A stretch of DNA of 64,000 nt from Azospirillum sp. TSO35-2 (GCF_003116095.1 NZ_LGRA01000018.1:678620-742619); one strand, 5' to 3'. Shown: positions 1 through 7,607, counted from the stretch's first letter. Made by a program: numbers and translations. The notes: a model not told the origin generated them from the letters alone.

Positions 1-226
1 ATTTTCTTTTAAACAATTTTCCGGCGGGAATTTATTTTGAGGGGGCAGGGTGGTGGGACTCCCAAGGGACCGGAAGACACTCTTGTCCACCCCCTACTGC
101 CTTGAAAACCGCAGTTCACGGATTGGGGCTAAACCGCTGTTGATTAGGTGTTGTTCAGCCCGTCCCTTCAGAGAGGGGGATTGTTTCGTTATTTGTCCCA
201 ACCGGGGGGAGGTGCGGCGCTCCGCC
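1..226. other. Distal side of the integrase inside the integrated element
   Basis: This stretch is more AT-rich than the rest of the window, consistent with foreign DNA. I see no convincing gene in it. Short open frames exist but lack family features and overlap the integrase antisense. Confidence 0.4.
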
Positions 227-1549
227 TCAGACCAGCGAGAGGACATTTACCGGAAAGATGGCCTTCTCAATGGCTGACTTTAGATCGACAAACTGGCCCT
301 TGGAGTAGACGCCGAAGGTCATGTCCCCGCGCTCGTGCCCGACAATCAGCTTTGCGGTCGATAGCGGCACTTCACCGGCTTCCAGTGCTTCGGCAAGGTT
401 CTTCCGGGTGGAATGGAACACCGTCTGGGGCGTGTCCACACCAAGCTTTCGCCGCTCCCTGGTGAACTTCTTCGAGACGTTCCACGACCGCTTATTGTCG
501 GGGCCGCCCGGTGTGATGCTGGGAAAGAGCCAACCGTCGGGGTTGCCCTTGGCGCTGGATGCCTCGTTCTTCAGGGTCAACACCAGCGGCTCAATCGCTG
601 AATGGACCGGGATCATGCGGACGGCGTTTTCCGTCTTCCCTTCGGTGATGGACAGCCACCAACTGCCTTCCTGCTCCTGCACGTCCTTTGCCTGAAGCGA
701 ACAAAGTTCATCCAGTCGGGCGCCCGTGAACAAGCCAAGTCGGAAAAGCGCATCCAGTGGCCGGCCTTCCAATCCGGTAAGGAGGGTGCAGATTTCGTCG
801 GCAGTGTATGGGCGCCTCTTCTCGTCCTTGCCTGCGCGTTTGCCCTTCACCCGCAGAACCTGCCCTTGCCACGGGTTAGCTTCGACAAAGCCTTTCTGTT
901 CCTGCCAACGCCACCACATCGACAGGGAGGAAATGTGCCGGTTGATCGTCTTGGCCGCCACGTCCGGGAATGCCTCGCTCACATAGCTGCCGGCTAGACG
1001 CTTGTTCACATCCGACACCAGCAGAACCCGTTTCTTCGTCGCCCATTCAAGGAAGCGGTTCGTGTCCGAGTTATACTGCCGGGCGGTCTGCTTGGTGATG
1101 GTGCGGCTTGCTTCGGGAAGCCACCTGTCGCGCGTCTCGGATAGCAGCGGGGATTTGCTCGTAGCGATCCGGTAGAAGTCCTTGGCGGCTTCCGGTCCCT
1201 GAGTGGCTTCAATCTCTTCCGCCCGGCTTTCGATAGCGAATTCCACGCCCTGTTGGGCGGTGTGCTCATGGTCAGGGTCCTGGGTGTCGTTGTCGGCGTT
1301 GATCCAGGCATCGCGCCAGATGAGGGCAGCGGCAACGGCCCGACCATCTTCGCCCTTCCCGATGGCGTCTAGCTCCGCCTTGATCTGGGCAACTGCCACA
1401 TGCCGCAGGCGTTGGGCTTCTGCCAAATCTCGTGTCTTCAGGGTCCGCACGATATGCGTGTTGCCTACGGCCTCCCGAAGCCGCGGCGGCACCGTTACCC
1501 GGACATACCAAGTCTGCCGACGCTGCACCAAATATCGCGTATCCAACAC
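227..1549 (-). CDS. Tyrosine recombinase / phage-type integrase of an integrated element
   Basis: This 440-residue site-specific recombinase should catalyse integration and excision of a mobile element. The N-terminal ~150 residues resemble arm-binding and SAM-like core-binding regions. The catalytic domain starts near residue 245 and shows the full set R278 (FTGARLDELC), K305, H379-x-x-R382, H405 (VGHE) and nucleophile Y415. The start is GTG, or the adjacent TTG, behind GGGAG. The gene reads away from a tRNA-Ser 3'-end remnant about 100 bp upstream, the usual position of an integrase beside its attachment site, so the element extends to the left out of the window. The family is certain; the kind of element (prophage, ICE or island) cannot be told. 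Confidence 0.93.
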   Translation of the reverse strand: MLDTRYLVQRRQTWYVRVTVPPRLREAVGNTHIVRTLKTRDLAEAQRLRHVAVAQIKAELDAIGKGEDGRAVAAALIWRDAWINADNDTQDPDHEHTAQQGVEFAIESRAEEIEATQGPEAAKDFYRIATSKSPLLSETRDRWLPEASRTITKQTARQYNSDTNRFLEWATKKRVLLVSDVNKRLAGSYVSEAFPDVAAKTINRHISSLSMWWRWQEQKGFVEANPWQGQVLRVKGKRAGKDEKRRPYTADEICTLLTGLEGRPLDALFRLGLFTGARLDELCSLQAKDVQEQEGSWWLSITEGKTENAVRMIPVHSAIEPLVLTLKNEASSAKGNPDGWLFPSITPGGPDNKRSWNVSKKFTRERRKLGVDTPQTVFHSTRKNLAEALEAGEVPLSTAKLIVGHERGDMTFGVYSKGQFVDLKSAIEKAIFPVNVLSLV

Positions 1550-1569
1550 CCACTCCCAAGCCGATAGGG

Positions 1570-1628
1570 CACACGTGTGGGGTACACGTTGGACCTTAAG
1601 AACCCATGAAGATCAAGGCTTTCATGGG
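1570..1628. promoter_or_regulatory. Palindromes between integrase and attachment site
   Basis: A perfect 10-bp palindrome CACACGTGTG lies at 1570-1579. An inverted repeat CCCATGAA...TTCATGGG lies at 1603-1610/1621-1628. They sit between the integrase start and the tRNA remnant, where recombinase arm sites, excisionase sites or the integrase operator are normally found. The function is inferred from position only. Confidence 0.35.
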
Positions 1629-1651
1629 CTTACAGGGTGTTTGGTGGAGTG

Positions 1652-1668
1652 TCCCTCTCCCTCCGCCA
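1652..1668 (+). repeat. Attachment-site remnant: 3' end of a tRNA-Ser gene (attL/attR)
   Basis: The 17 bases tccctctccctccgcca match the 3' part of a bacterial tRNA-Ser: end of the T stem, 7-nt acceptor strand TCCCTCC, discriminator G and encoded CCA. No 5' part of a tRNA is present upstream; the integrase gene is there instead. A strong terminator follows within 11 bp. The simplest reading is that an element integrated at the 3' end of a tRNA-Ser. The restored full tRNA would then lie at the other end, left of the window. Confidence 0.65.
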
Positions 1669-1678
1669 CTAAGTTTCG

Positions 1679-1722
1679 GGCCAGAGCGTTGATTTCTGTA
1701 GGAAATCCGCTCTGGCCTTTTT
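1679..1722 (+). terminator. Rho-independent terminator without a gene in front (probably that of the displaced tRNA-Ser)
   Basis: GGCCAGAGCG (1679-1688) pairs perfectly with CGCTCTGGCC (1708-1717). An inner stem GATTTC/GAAATC tightens the loop, and five T follow. It faces plus-strand transcription, yet no plus-strand gene ends here except the tRNA remnant. That supports displacement of the original tRNA by the integrated element. Confidence 0.85.
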
Positions 1723-1759
1723 CATTTCCCCACGGCTTTTCCCGTCTTGCACAGCCGAT

Positions 1760-2476
1760 TTACGGCACGTCTCCCGGATAGGAGTCGCCCTGTGGCAGCA
1801 GGCGGCGGAATTCGTCGCGGATGATGCGGTAGCAGTCGCAGGCGGCCTCTTCCAGCCCCACAGGGTCGGTGATCGTGATGTGTCCGCGCGCGTGGCGGAT
1901 CAGGCCGGCGTTCTGGAGAATGTTGGCGGTCACCGTCACGCCGGCGCGGCGGACGCCCAGCATCAGGGCGAGATACTCGTGGGTCAGGGGGAAGTCGTCG
2001 CCCACCCGGTCCCGGGTCATCAGCAGCCAGCGGGCGCAACGCTCCTCGATGGTGTGGAGGCGGTTGCAGGCCGCCGACTGCGCCATCTGGGCGAAGTGTG
2101 CCTGGGCGAAGCGCAGCAGCTTGACCCGCAGCGTGTCGCTTTGATGAAGCACGCTCTTGAGCGCCTGGGCCGGCATCTGCCAGCCGTCGCCCGGGATCTG
2201 CATGTCGCACTCGCAGGGCATCCGGTCGGTTTCCAGCAGGATGGGCGTGCCGACCAGCCCCTCGTTGCCGATGGTCCCGACTTCGATCGCGTTGCCGTCC
2301 GGCAGGGTGTTGATCAGGGAGGCGCCGCCGCGCTCGATGAACCACACCTGGGTGATCGGCTCGTCGCTGTGGAAGAAGGTCATCCTCTGCGGCAGGGGAA
2401 CGGCGGTCAGATGCGGGCGGATCAGCGCCTCCTCGGCGGGTGAGAGGCTGCGCAGGATGTAGTTGCGGCTGTCCAT
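1760..2476 (-). CDS. Crp/Fnr-family transcriptional regulator
   Basis: This 238-residue cytoplasmic regulator has an N-terminal cyclic-nucleotide-binding-like sensor domain (about residues 10-130). A C-terminal winged-helix domain contains the recognition segment LMLGVRRAGVT near residue 170. The N-terminal cysteine cluster of oxygen-sensing FNR is absent; the cysteines seen (CECD, ACDC) are not in FNR positions, so the ligand is unknown. The start at 2476 is chosen because GGAGGG lies 7 bases upstream; the frame is open further upstream. The gene is divergent from a stand-alone receiver gene. A TTGATaacgATTCC sequence near 2505 is only a weak half-match to an FNR box. Confidence 0.88.
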   Translation of the reverse strand: MDSRNYILRSLSPAEEALIRPHLTAVPLPQRMTFFHSDEPITQVWFIERGGASLINTLPDGNAIEVGTIGNEGLVGTPILLETDRMPCECDMQIPGDGWQMPAQALKSVLHQSDTLRVKLLRFAQAHFAQMAQSAACNRLHTIEERCARWLLMTRDRVGDDFPLTHEYLALMLGVRRAGVTVTANILQNAGLIRHARGHITITDPVGLEEAACDCYRIIRDEFRRLLPQGDSYPGDVP

Positions 2477-2654
2477 CGCTGCCCTCCGGCGGCCGTTCAG
2501 CGGTTGATAACGATTCCAACAGGTGAAAACCGCCGCCGGCACGGTCTGTGTGCGCGGCCTTCTGTACGGCAGCGGACAGACCTGTCCCTGGGATTTGAAC
2601 GATGACCGACCCGGATATGTTGCGCCCGGCCTTGTCGAACGTGGAGTTCACCCC

Positions 2655-3047
2655 ATGAACATGCCAAGCCCCGGAAACAGGGTCATCGCTCTCCTGGAAG
2701 ACGACGAGGCGGTACGGACGGCCATGACGCTGCTGCTCCAAGCGAACGGGCTTCACGTCGTGTCCGGTGCGTCCGGGTCGGAACTCGCCGCGGTGATTGC
2801 GGCAAGCGGCACGCGACCGTCGCTGATCGTTGCCGACTACCGGCTCGGCATGATGACGGCGGTCGACGAGGTGCCGGCGGTGGCCGCGGCGGCCGGCCCC
2901 GGCGCCGAGGTGGTGGTGACGACGGGCGACACCTCGCCGGAGACGCGGGAACTGATCGAGGCCTGCGGCTGGCGGTTGCTCATCAAACCGTTCCGGCCGG
3001 AGCAACTGCTCTCCTGCGTCCGGGGGGCGGCGACGGAAACCGTCTAG
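2655..3047 (+). CDS. Stand-alone response-regulator receiver domain protein
   Basis: The 130 residues form a single REC domain without output domain. Acidic pocket residues D16/D17 (LLEDDEAV), phosphoacceptor D61 (VADYRLG), T90 (VTTGD) and K111 (LIKPFRPEQ) are all present. Such proteins act as phosphate shuttles or as binding partners of kinases or motors. The start at 2655 has GGAG nine bases upstream. It is transcribed divergently from the Crp/Fnr gene and is not adjacent to a kinase, so its partner is unknown. Confidence 0.88.
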   Translation: MNMPSPGNRVIALLEDDEAVRTAMTLLLQANGLHVVSGASGSELAAVIAASGTRPSLIVADYRLGMMTAVDEVPAVAAAAGPGAEVVVTTGDTSPETRELIEACGWRLLIKPFRPEQLLSCVRGAATETV

Positions 3048-3048
3048 A

Positions 3049-3091
3049 GTGCGATCGGTTCAAGCGGAGTCGCTTGAACCGTGAATCGCAC
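3049..3091. repeat. Large palindrome downstream of the receiver gene
   Basis: GGTTCAAGCG (3057-3066) and CGCTTGAACC (3071-3080) form a perfect 10-bp stem with a 4-nt loop. It is extended by GTGCGAT (3049-3055) and ATCGCAC (3085-3091). No T-run follows. The form resembles short dispersed palindromes of alphaproteobacterial genomes. Confidence 0.75.
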
Positions 3092-3108
3092 GGAAAACCA
3101 AAGAGCCA

Positions 3109-3146
3109 GAGTCTGCCAGGTGCTTCAGCAAGAACCTGACAGACTC
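3109..3146. repeat. Second inverted repeat in the same intergenic region
   Basis: GAGTCTG (3109-3115) plus CAGGT pairs with ACCTG plus CAGACTC (3140-3146), with one unpaired base on each side and a 12-nt loop. It lies 17 bp after the first palindrome. It could be a second unit of a mosaic intergenic repeat. Confidence 0.65.
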
Positions 3147-3197
3147 TCGCCGCAGAAGGGTGGCCTCCCCTGGGCGCAGGAACGTCTTTGGACGCAA

Positions 3198-3245
3198 AAA
3201 AGCCCGCCCTCGCCCGGCGGATACACCGGTGGAGGGCGGGCTTTT
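3198..3245. terminator. Bidirectional terminator between receiver and marR-type genes
   Basis: AAAAGCCCGCCCTC (3198-3211) pairs with GAGGGCGGGCTTTT (3232-3245), giving A/T-flanked 14-bp arms readable from both strands. It separates two convergent genes. Confidence 0.9.
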
Positions 3246-3283
3246 CGCCGTCCGCGGGGACGGTCGGATGACCGTCCCCTACA

Positions 3284-3790
3284 TCACTTCGCCCGCGACA
3301 CGCGGCGCAGGAACTCGATGAACTGCACCTGCTCGTCCGGCGACAGGTCCTTGACCATACCCTGGTCATGGGCCTGCACGCGGGGGATCAGGTCGTCCAT
3401 CAGCGACTGGCCTTCCGGCGACAGTCGCAACGCGTAGGAGCGGCGGTCGTTCGGCGAAGGGGCGCGGACGACAAGCCCGCGCGACTCGAGCCGGTCGATC
3501 ACCGCCACCATGGTCGATCGGTCGATGCCGACCGCCGTGCCCAGATCGGACTGGGACAGGCCTTCGTTTTCCCGGATCATGATCAGCACGCCGAACTGGC
3601 CGGGCGTGATGTCATGCGGAGCGACGGCGTTCTGGAAGCTCTGGAACACCGCGACCTGAGCCTTGCGCAGGTTGTAGCCCACAAGGTCGGGAAGCGGGCC
3701 AAGCGCGAGCTTGCCGTTCTTGCCTGGACGCAGCCGCGACCGCCGGTCGGCTGGGGTGGAGCGCTCGTTGTCAGTCACCGTGGATGCCAT
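3284..3790 (-). CDS. MarR-family transcriptional regulator
   Basis: The 168-residue winged-helix regulator has a typical MarR core: helix 1 LPDLVGYNLRKAQVAVFQSF, then LSQSDLGTAVGIDRSTMVAVIDRLESRGLV as helix-turn-helix, then the beta-wing PNDRRSYALRLSPEG. MarR proteins repress as dimers and are released by small phenolic or oxidant ligands. The start at 3790 is chosen because it gives the family's usual length; the frame stays open upstream and no strong RBS is visible. A palindromic element about 85-100 bp upstream may be its operator. The FAH-family gene lies downstream of the shared upstream region in the opposite direction, so it is a possible target. Confidence 0.9.
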   Translation of the reverse strand: MASTVTDNERSTPADRRSRLRPGKNGKLALGPLPDLVGYNLRKAQVAVFQSFQNAVAPHDITPGQFGVLIMIRENEGLSQSDLGTAVGIDRSTMVAVIDRLESRGLVVRAPSPNDRRSYALRLSPEGQSLMDDLIPRVQAHDQGMVKDLSPDEQVQFIEFLRRVSRAK

Positions 3791-4222
3791 GATTGGATGA
3801 ATTATCGGGTGAACGGATAAAATGCGGGCAAGCCCCCGATTTGTCAGCAAGAACCGCAGGCCGCAGGGGCTATGCATATCAGGCATGCATGAAACGTATT
3901 GGTTGGCGCTCCTACGAATTCCATCTTCAAGAGTCAAGAAGTGATCGACCCCAATGGGGCGCCGATCGCCCGCAAAGCGGTTTCCCCTGCCGTGAGCGGG
4001 TTCCCGAATCGGAGCTTCCGACGCCCGGTCCCCCCCAGACCGGGCGTCTTCGTCTCCGGGCTCCGCCGTTTCCGAGTCGCCATCGGCCGACCGGGGCCCG
4101 ACTCGGGGTTGGCGATCCGAAGTGCAGGGCAGGGCGGATGGCAGGATGGATGTTGGGCGCTTGGTCCGTCGGCGGCTTTCGGGTTAGCTGTTGGCGACTG
4201 TCCCAACGCATGAGCCGATGCC
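3791..4222. other. 432-bp divergent intergenic region
   Basis: It holds the ATGCAT palindrome and, at 4020-4048, a perfect 11-bp inverted repeat (GACGCCCGGTC...GACCGGGCGTC) followed by TTCGTCT. That hairpin resembles a terminator or leader attenuator ahead of the FAH gene. Open frames here lack codon bias or recognisable motifs, so I call no gene. Confidence 0.5.
3872..3890. promoter_or_regulatory. Palindromic element, possible MarR operator
   Basis: Two ATGCAT hexamers (3872-3877 and 3885-3890), each self-palindromic, are spaced 7 bp apart in the region between the divergent marR-type and FAH-type genes. MarR regulators commonly bind 16-20 bp palindromes in such regions. The assignment is by position and symmetry only. 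Confidence 0.4.
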
Positions 4223-4906
4223 ATGGCCTTCGCCATTCCCCTGTGGTCCCAACCGGCCGTTCCCGTCGCGGGCGGCGATCCGTTCCCGGTGCGCCGCATC
4301 TATTGCGTCGGCCGCAACTACGCCGCCCATGCGCGTGAAATGGGGGCCGATCCCGACCGCGAGCCGCCGTTCTTCTTCATGAAGCCGGCCGACGCCATCG
4401 TTCCCGACGGTGCCACCGTCCCCTACCCGCCCAAGACCGCCAACCTGCACCACGAGATCGAGCTGGTGGTGGCCATCGGCGCCGGCGGGCGCGACATCCC
4501 GGTCGACTCGGCGCTGGACCATGTGTTCGGCTATGCCGTCGGGCTGGACATGACGCGACGCGACCTGCAGAACGCGGCGAAGAAGGAAGGCAAGCCCTGG
4601 GACATGGGCAAGGGCTTCGACCAGTCGGCGCCGTGCGGCGTGCTGCGCACCGTCGCCGACATCGGCCACCCGGCCAAGGGCGCCGTCACCCTGGCGGTCA
4701 ACGGCCAGACGCGCCAGACGGGTGACCTGTCGGACCTGATCTGGTCGGTGGCGGAGACGATCTCCTACCTGTCGGGCCTGGTCGAGCTGCAGCCGGGCGA
4801 CCTGATCTACACCGGCACGCCGGAGGGCGTCGGCCCGGTGGTGGCCGGCGACGTGCTGACCGGCGCGGTCGAGGGCGTCGGCACCCTGACCCTGACCATC
4901 GCCTGA
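4223..4906 (+). CDS. Fumarylacetoacetate hydrolase (FAH) family protein
   Basis: At 227 residues it is a short, single-domain FAH-fold enzyme. These enzymes hydrolyse C-C bonds of acylpyruvates or decarboxylate oxaloacetate. The metal-binding motif HHEIELVV is near residue 76. Substrate-loop and core segments [35 protein letters not shown] and GTPEGVGPV are all present. Closest in style are fumarylpyruvate/acylpyruvate hydrolases. It ends 8 bp before xthA, so the two are probably co-transcribed. The exact substrate is not decidable from sequence. No strong RBS is visible before the ATG. Confidence 0.88.
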   Translation: MAFAIPLWSQPAVPVAGGDPFPVRRIYCVGRNYAAHAREMGADPDREPPFFFMKPADAIVPDGATVPYPPKTANLHHEIELVVAIGAGGRDIPVDSALDHVFGYAVGLDMTRRDLQNAAKKEGKPWDMGKGFDQSAPCGVLRTVADIGHPAKGAVTLAVNGQTRQTGDLSDLIWSVAETISYLSGLVELQPGDLIYTGTPEGVGPVVAGDVLTGAVEGVGTLTLTIA

Positions 4907-4914
4907 GCCGCCGC

Positions 4915-5709
4915 ATGCGCATCGCGACCTGGAACATCAATTCGGTCCGCATGCGTCTGGACCTCCTCTTCCGCCTGATGGAGGAGGAGGCGCCGGACGT
5001 GATCTGCCTGCAGGAAACCAAGGTGGTGGACCCCGACTTCCCGCTCCAGCCCCTGGTGGAGCGCGGTTATGTCCACACCCACATCCACGGCATGAAGAGC
5101 TACAACGGCGTCGCCATCCTGTCGCGCCTGCCGTTCTCGTCCCACGACGTCCAGCACTGGTGCGGCAAGCAGGATTGCCGCCACGCGCTCGCCAGCCTGC
5201 CGGGCGGGGTGGAACTGCACTGTGTCTACATCCCCGCCGGCGGCGACATCCCCGACCCGGCGGTGAACGACAAGTTCGCCCACAAGCTCCAGTTCCTCGA
5301 CGAGATGACGCACTGGTTCGGCAGCGAGCGGTCCGCCGACCGCCCCATGGTGCTGGTCGGCGACCTGAACATCGCGCCGCTGGAACAGGACGTCTGGAGC
5401 CACAAGGAACTGCTGTCCGTCGTCTCGCACACGCCGGTCGAGGTGGAAAAGCTGGCGGCGATGCAGGGTTCGGCCGGCTGGGTCGACGCCATGCGCCACT
5501 TCGTGCCGGCGAACGAGAAGCTCTACACTTGGTGGAGCTACCGGGCGAAGGACTGGGCGGCGTCCAACCGCGGCCGGCGCCTGGACCATGTCTGGGTCAC
5601 GCCGCCGCTGGCCGGGTCGCTGAAGGGCGTTAAGGTGCTGCGCGACGCCCGCGGCTGGGAACCCAAGCCGTCCGACCATGTGCCGGTGATCGTCGACCTC
5701 GACGTGTGA
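4915..5709 (+). CDS. xthA: Exodeoxyribonuclease III (AP endonuclease)
   Basis: The 264-residue enzyme of the EEP fold repairs abasic sites and removes 3'-blocking groups in base excision repair. Diagnostic motifs are TWNINSVR (N7), LQETK with metal ligand E34, GDLNIAPLEQDVW, WVDAMR, and the C-terminal SDHVPVIVD with the catalytic His. The length is normal for bacterial ExoIII. It starts 8 bp after the FAH gene without an evident RBS, so translation may be coupled. Confidence 0.95.
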   Translation: MRIATWNINSVRMRLDLLFRLMEEEAPDVICLQETKVVDPDFPLQPLVERGYVHTHIHGMKSYNGVAILSRLPFSSHDVQHWCGKQDCRHALASLPGGVELHCVYIPAGGDIPDPAVNDKFAHKLQFLDEMTHWFGSERSADRPMVLVGDLNIAPLEQDVWSHKELLSVVSHTPVEVEKLAAMQGSAGWVDAMRHFVPANEKLYTWWSYRAKDWAASNRGRRLDHVWVTPPLAGSLKGVKVLRDARGWEPKPSDHVPVIVDLDV

Positions 5710-5715
5710 GCCGTC

Positions 5716-5761
5716 GCCCCGGTCCCCCTGTTGCGCGCGAGCGGGAGAGGGGGACCGGGGC
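5716..5761. terminator. GC-rich convergent terminator-like hairpin
   Basis: GCCCCGGTCCCCCT (5716-5729) and AGGGGGACCGGGGC (5748-5761) are a perfect 14-bp inverted repeat between the convergent xthA and phosphatase genes. There is no T-run on either side. It is probably a bidirectional stop or 3'-end-protecting structure. Confidence 0.65.
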
Positions 5762-5780
5762 GGGGCAAGCGCGTGGCCGT

Positions 5781-6362
5781 TCACCCCACCAGCGGAATGT
5801 TCATCCTCGCCACCGACGGCGTTCCATCCTCCGCCAGGGTGAAGCGGTGGGCGCAGCCGTCGACCAGTTCTTCGGCCGGATCGCCGCGCATGTCCCAGCC
5901 GGTGGCGAGCGCGTAGAGCGCGCGCAGGATGCCGTTGTGGGCGACCGCGCCGGTCGGGCGGCCGTCCGCCGCGACATCGGCCAGCCAGGAACGCAGGCGG
6001 GCCTGCACCTCGCGCGGGCTTTCGCCGCCCGGCGCCTTGAAGTCGAGCCCCAGCCGGTCGTGGCGGTCGGGCATGCGGCCGTCGACGCGCAGGTCCTGGG
6101 TGCGGTGGCCCTCCCACTCGCCCCAGTCCATTTCGACGATGCGCGGCTCCGGCGTCGGGTCGAGGCCGAGCAGCGTCGCCGTCTCCCACGCCCGGCGCTT
6201 CGGGCTGGCGACCCAGCGCAGGGACGCCGACTCGGGCGGCAGGCGGTAAAGGGACACGCGGGCACGCCCGGCGTCGGACAGCGGCTGGTCGATGCTGCCC
6301 TGGATGCGCCCTTCGGCGTTCCAGGCGGTCGGGCCGTGGCGGAGAATCAGCAGCGTCGTCAT
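5781..6362 (-). CDS. Histidine phosphatase family protein (phosphoglycerate mutase-like)
   Basis: The 193-residue protein carries the family's catalytic RHG motif at the N terminus (LLILRHGPTAWNAEGRIQG). The acidic MDWGEWEGH segment follows, then the second catalytic His in AVAHNGILRAL. The fold uses a phospho-His intermediate. Likely roles include alpha-ribazole phosphatase or general sugar/nucleotide phosphatase, but the substrate cannot be fixed. The start at 6362 places RHG at residue 8-10 as usual; an in-frame upstream extension is rejected. No cobalamin genes are nearby. Confidence 0.85.
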   Translation of the reverse strand: MTTLLILRHGPTAWNAEGRIQGSIDQPLSDAGRARVSLYRLPPESASLRWVASPKRRAWETATLLGLDPTPEPRIVEMDWGEWEGHRTQDLRVDGRMPDRHDRLGLDFKAPGGESPREVQARLRSWLADVAADGRPTGAVAHNGILRALYALATGWDMRGDPAEELVDGCAHRFTLAEDGTPSVARMNIPLVG

Positions 6363-6480
6363 GCGGCACAAATCAGGGAAATTTTGGAGAAGACGGCCCG
6401 CCCCGCTCTCGCTACGGTGGCGGCGCGGACGCGGTGGCGGACTGGCCGCCACCGCCGCCGCAATCACGGAGGGCAAGAGG

Positions 6481-6552
6481 ATGGACAAGATCCTCACTCT
6501 CCTGATCCTGCTGCTGGAGATCGTCAAGCGGCTGCTTGACCTCCTGCACTAG
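6481..6552 (+). CDS. 23-residue leucine-rich hydrophobic peptide
   Basis: The frame MDKILTLLILLLEIVKRLLDLLH is preceded by a near-perfect RBS, GGAGGG at 6468-6473, seven bases before the ATG. It is followed by a 12-bp hairpin at 6559-6595. Eleven of 23 residues are Leu, with a hydrophobic N-terminal half and an amphipathic, charged C-terminal half (E, K, R, D). That pattern is compatible with a membrane-associated helix, as in small membrane peptides and type I toxins. It stands alone between the phosphatase (divergent) and the DUF882 gene (convergent). I do not recognise a family. Its reality rests on the RBS, composition and following hairpin. Confidence 0.6.
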   Translation: MDKILTLLILLLEIVKRLLDLLH

Positions 6553-6558
6553 GATCGG

Positions 6559-6595
6559 GTGGACGTGCCGGGGGTCGTATCCTCGGCACGTCTAC
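6559..6595. terminator. Hairpin after the 23-residue ORF
   Basis: GTGGACGTGCCG (6559-6570) pairs with CGGCACGTCTAC (6584-6595) with one G-U pair and a 13-nt loop. No U-run follows, so it is an imperfect terminator or an mRNA 3'-end stabiliser between convergent genes. Confidence 0.55.
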
Positions 6596-6659
6596 CCCCT
6601 ATATTGCCTCAACCCCGTTTCCCGTCAACCGACGAGAGATCGGCGGGCGGCGGCGTTGG

Positions 6660-7463
6660 TCAGCGCTTCGCCGGCTTCTGCGCCGGCAGGTCCTTGATTT
6701 GGGCCAGGGCCAGCCGGACGCGCGCCAGATCGGGGGCGGCCGGCGCCTTGGCGGGAGATTTGCCGGAGCTCTTTCCCGGCTTGGCCGCCTCGGCCACCTG
6801 CACCGGCGCGTGCGAGGTCGCCTGCGCCAGGGCCGTCGCCCGGGCCTTGGCGCGGGCACGGGCCTGCGCCTCTAGGATCTGCGGGGCCCGCGGCTCGCCG
6901 GTCTTCGGCGTCCAGGTGCGGAAGGGGCCGGTGTCGACATGGACATGGCCGGTGTGGGGATAGAGCGCGTAGCCGCCGCGCTGCATCGCCGCCGCCTCTT
7001 CCGCCAGACGGGCGGGCGGAACACCGGCGATGGAGAAATCCGCCGCCTGTCCGCGAATGTGGTATGAGTTCTCGGCGACGTTCGGGTTGGTCCGGGACAG
7101 GCTGGCGTTGGTGGCGCTCGACCGGTAGCCGGAGGTGATGCGGATCGGCGCGTCCGGCGGCGCACCGGTGCGCTGGCGCAGTTCCACCAGCATCTCGACC
7201 AGCGCCGGATCGATCGGGACTACCTCGTCGCTGCGGCGGTCGCGGAACAGGATGGAAATCTCGCGCAGGGCGGCCTGGTCGTAGCCGTCGGGGCGCCAGT
7301 AGGTGACGGACACCGTCTCTCCGCTGGCGGGGTGGGACAGCACCACCGATCGCGGTCCACCATCCAGCCGGGCGCTTTCCATCGGCGCGGTGGCGCAGCC
7401 GGCGAGCTGCGATGCGGTGAACAGGACGCCGAGAATCGCCAAGGCACGACCGGTCTTGCGCAT
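6660..7463 (-). CDS. DUF882 / YcbK-like lipoprotein (peptidase M15-type fold)
   Basis: The 267-residue envelope protein has a lipoprotein signal peptide ending in lipobox LAGC near residue 22 (start 7463, RBS GGGGGAAAG). The M15-like domain shows the Zn-site pattern: RITSGYRSSATNASL, SYHIRGQAADFSI (H and D) and GHVHVD. This is typical of DUF882 proteins related to D,D- and L,D-carboxypeptidases that act on peptidoglycan. After residue ~200 comes a long Ala/Lys/Pro tail rich in repeats, probably disordered and wall- or membrane-associated. A 7-bp inverted repeat lies about 85 bp upstream. Confidence 0.85.
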   Translation of the reverse strand: MRKTGRALAILGVLFTASQLAGCATAPMESARLDGGPRSVVLSHPASGETVSVTYWRPDGYDQAALREISILFRDRRSDEVVPIDPALVEMLVELRQRTGAPPDAPIRITSGYRSSATNASLSRTNPNVAENSYHIRGQAADFSIAGVPPARLAEEAAAMQRGGYALYPHTGHVHVDTGPFRTWTPKTGEPRAPQILEAQARARAKARATALAQATSHAPVQVAEAAKPGKSSGKSPAKAPAAPDLARVRLALAQIKDLPAQKPAKR

Positions 7464-7545
7464 CGCTTTCCCCCAAGCTTTGCACGCCGCAACACCCCGC
7501 ACGCCCCACACGTGACAGGGTTGCACGCCGATCTAATACCAAGAA

Positions 7546-7568
7546 TGTCACAAGAGGCCAGTGTGACA
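7546..7568. promoter_or_regulatory. Inverted repeat TGTCACA-N9-TGTGACA, possible operator
   Basis: Perfect 7-bp arms at 7546-7552 and 7562-7568 lie in the 144-bp gap between the MBL-fold gene and the DUF882 gene, both on the minus strand. The position fits an operator for the DUF882 gene. The binding protein is unknown. Confidence 0.4.
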
Positions 7569-7607
7569 AAGCAACCTGTGGCGCATACGACACGCCCAAA
7601 CGCTTTG

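Noticed and set aside
50..465. Short plus-strand open frames in the first 500 bp
   Set aside because: Most overlap the integrase antisense, have no RBS or family motif and show atypical residue use.
1652..1668. Complete tRNA gene at the integrase end
   Set aside because: Only the 3' 17 bases fit a tRNA-Ser; no anticodon or D arm lies upstream, so it is a remnant and not a functional tRNA.
2505..2520. FNR-type box TTGATaacgATTCC between the Crp/Fnr and receiver genes
   Set aside because: Only the left half matches the consensus; the right half has two of five positions.
3793..4338. Open frames across the MarR-FAH intergenic region
   Set aside because: They run through a hairpin and into the FAH gene in another frame, with Arg/Pro/Gly-rich composition typical of shadow frames.
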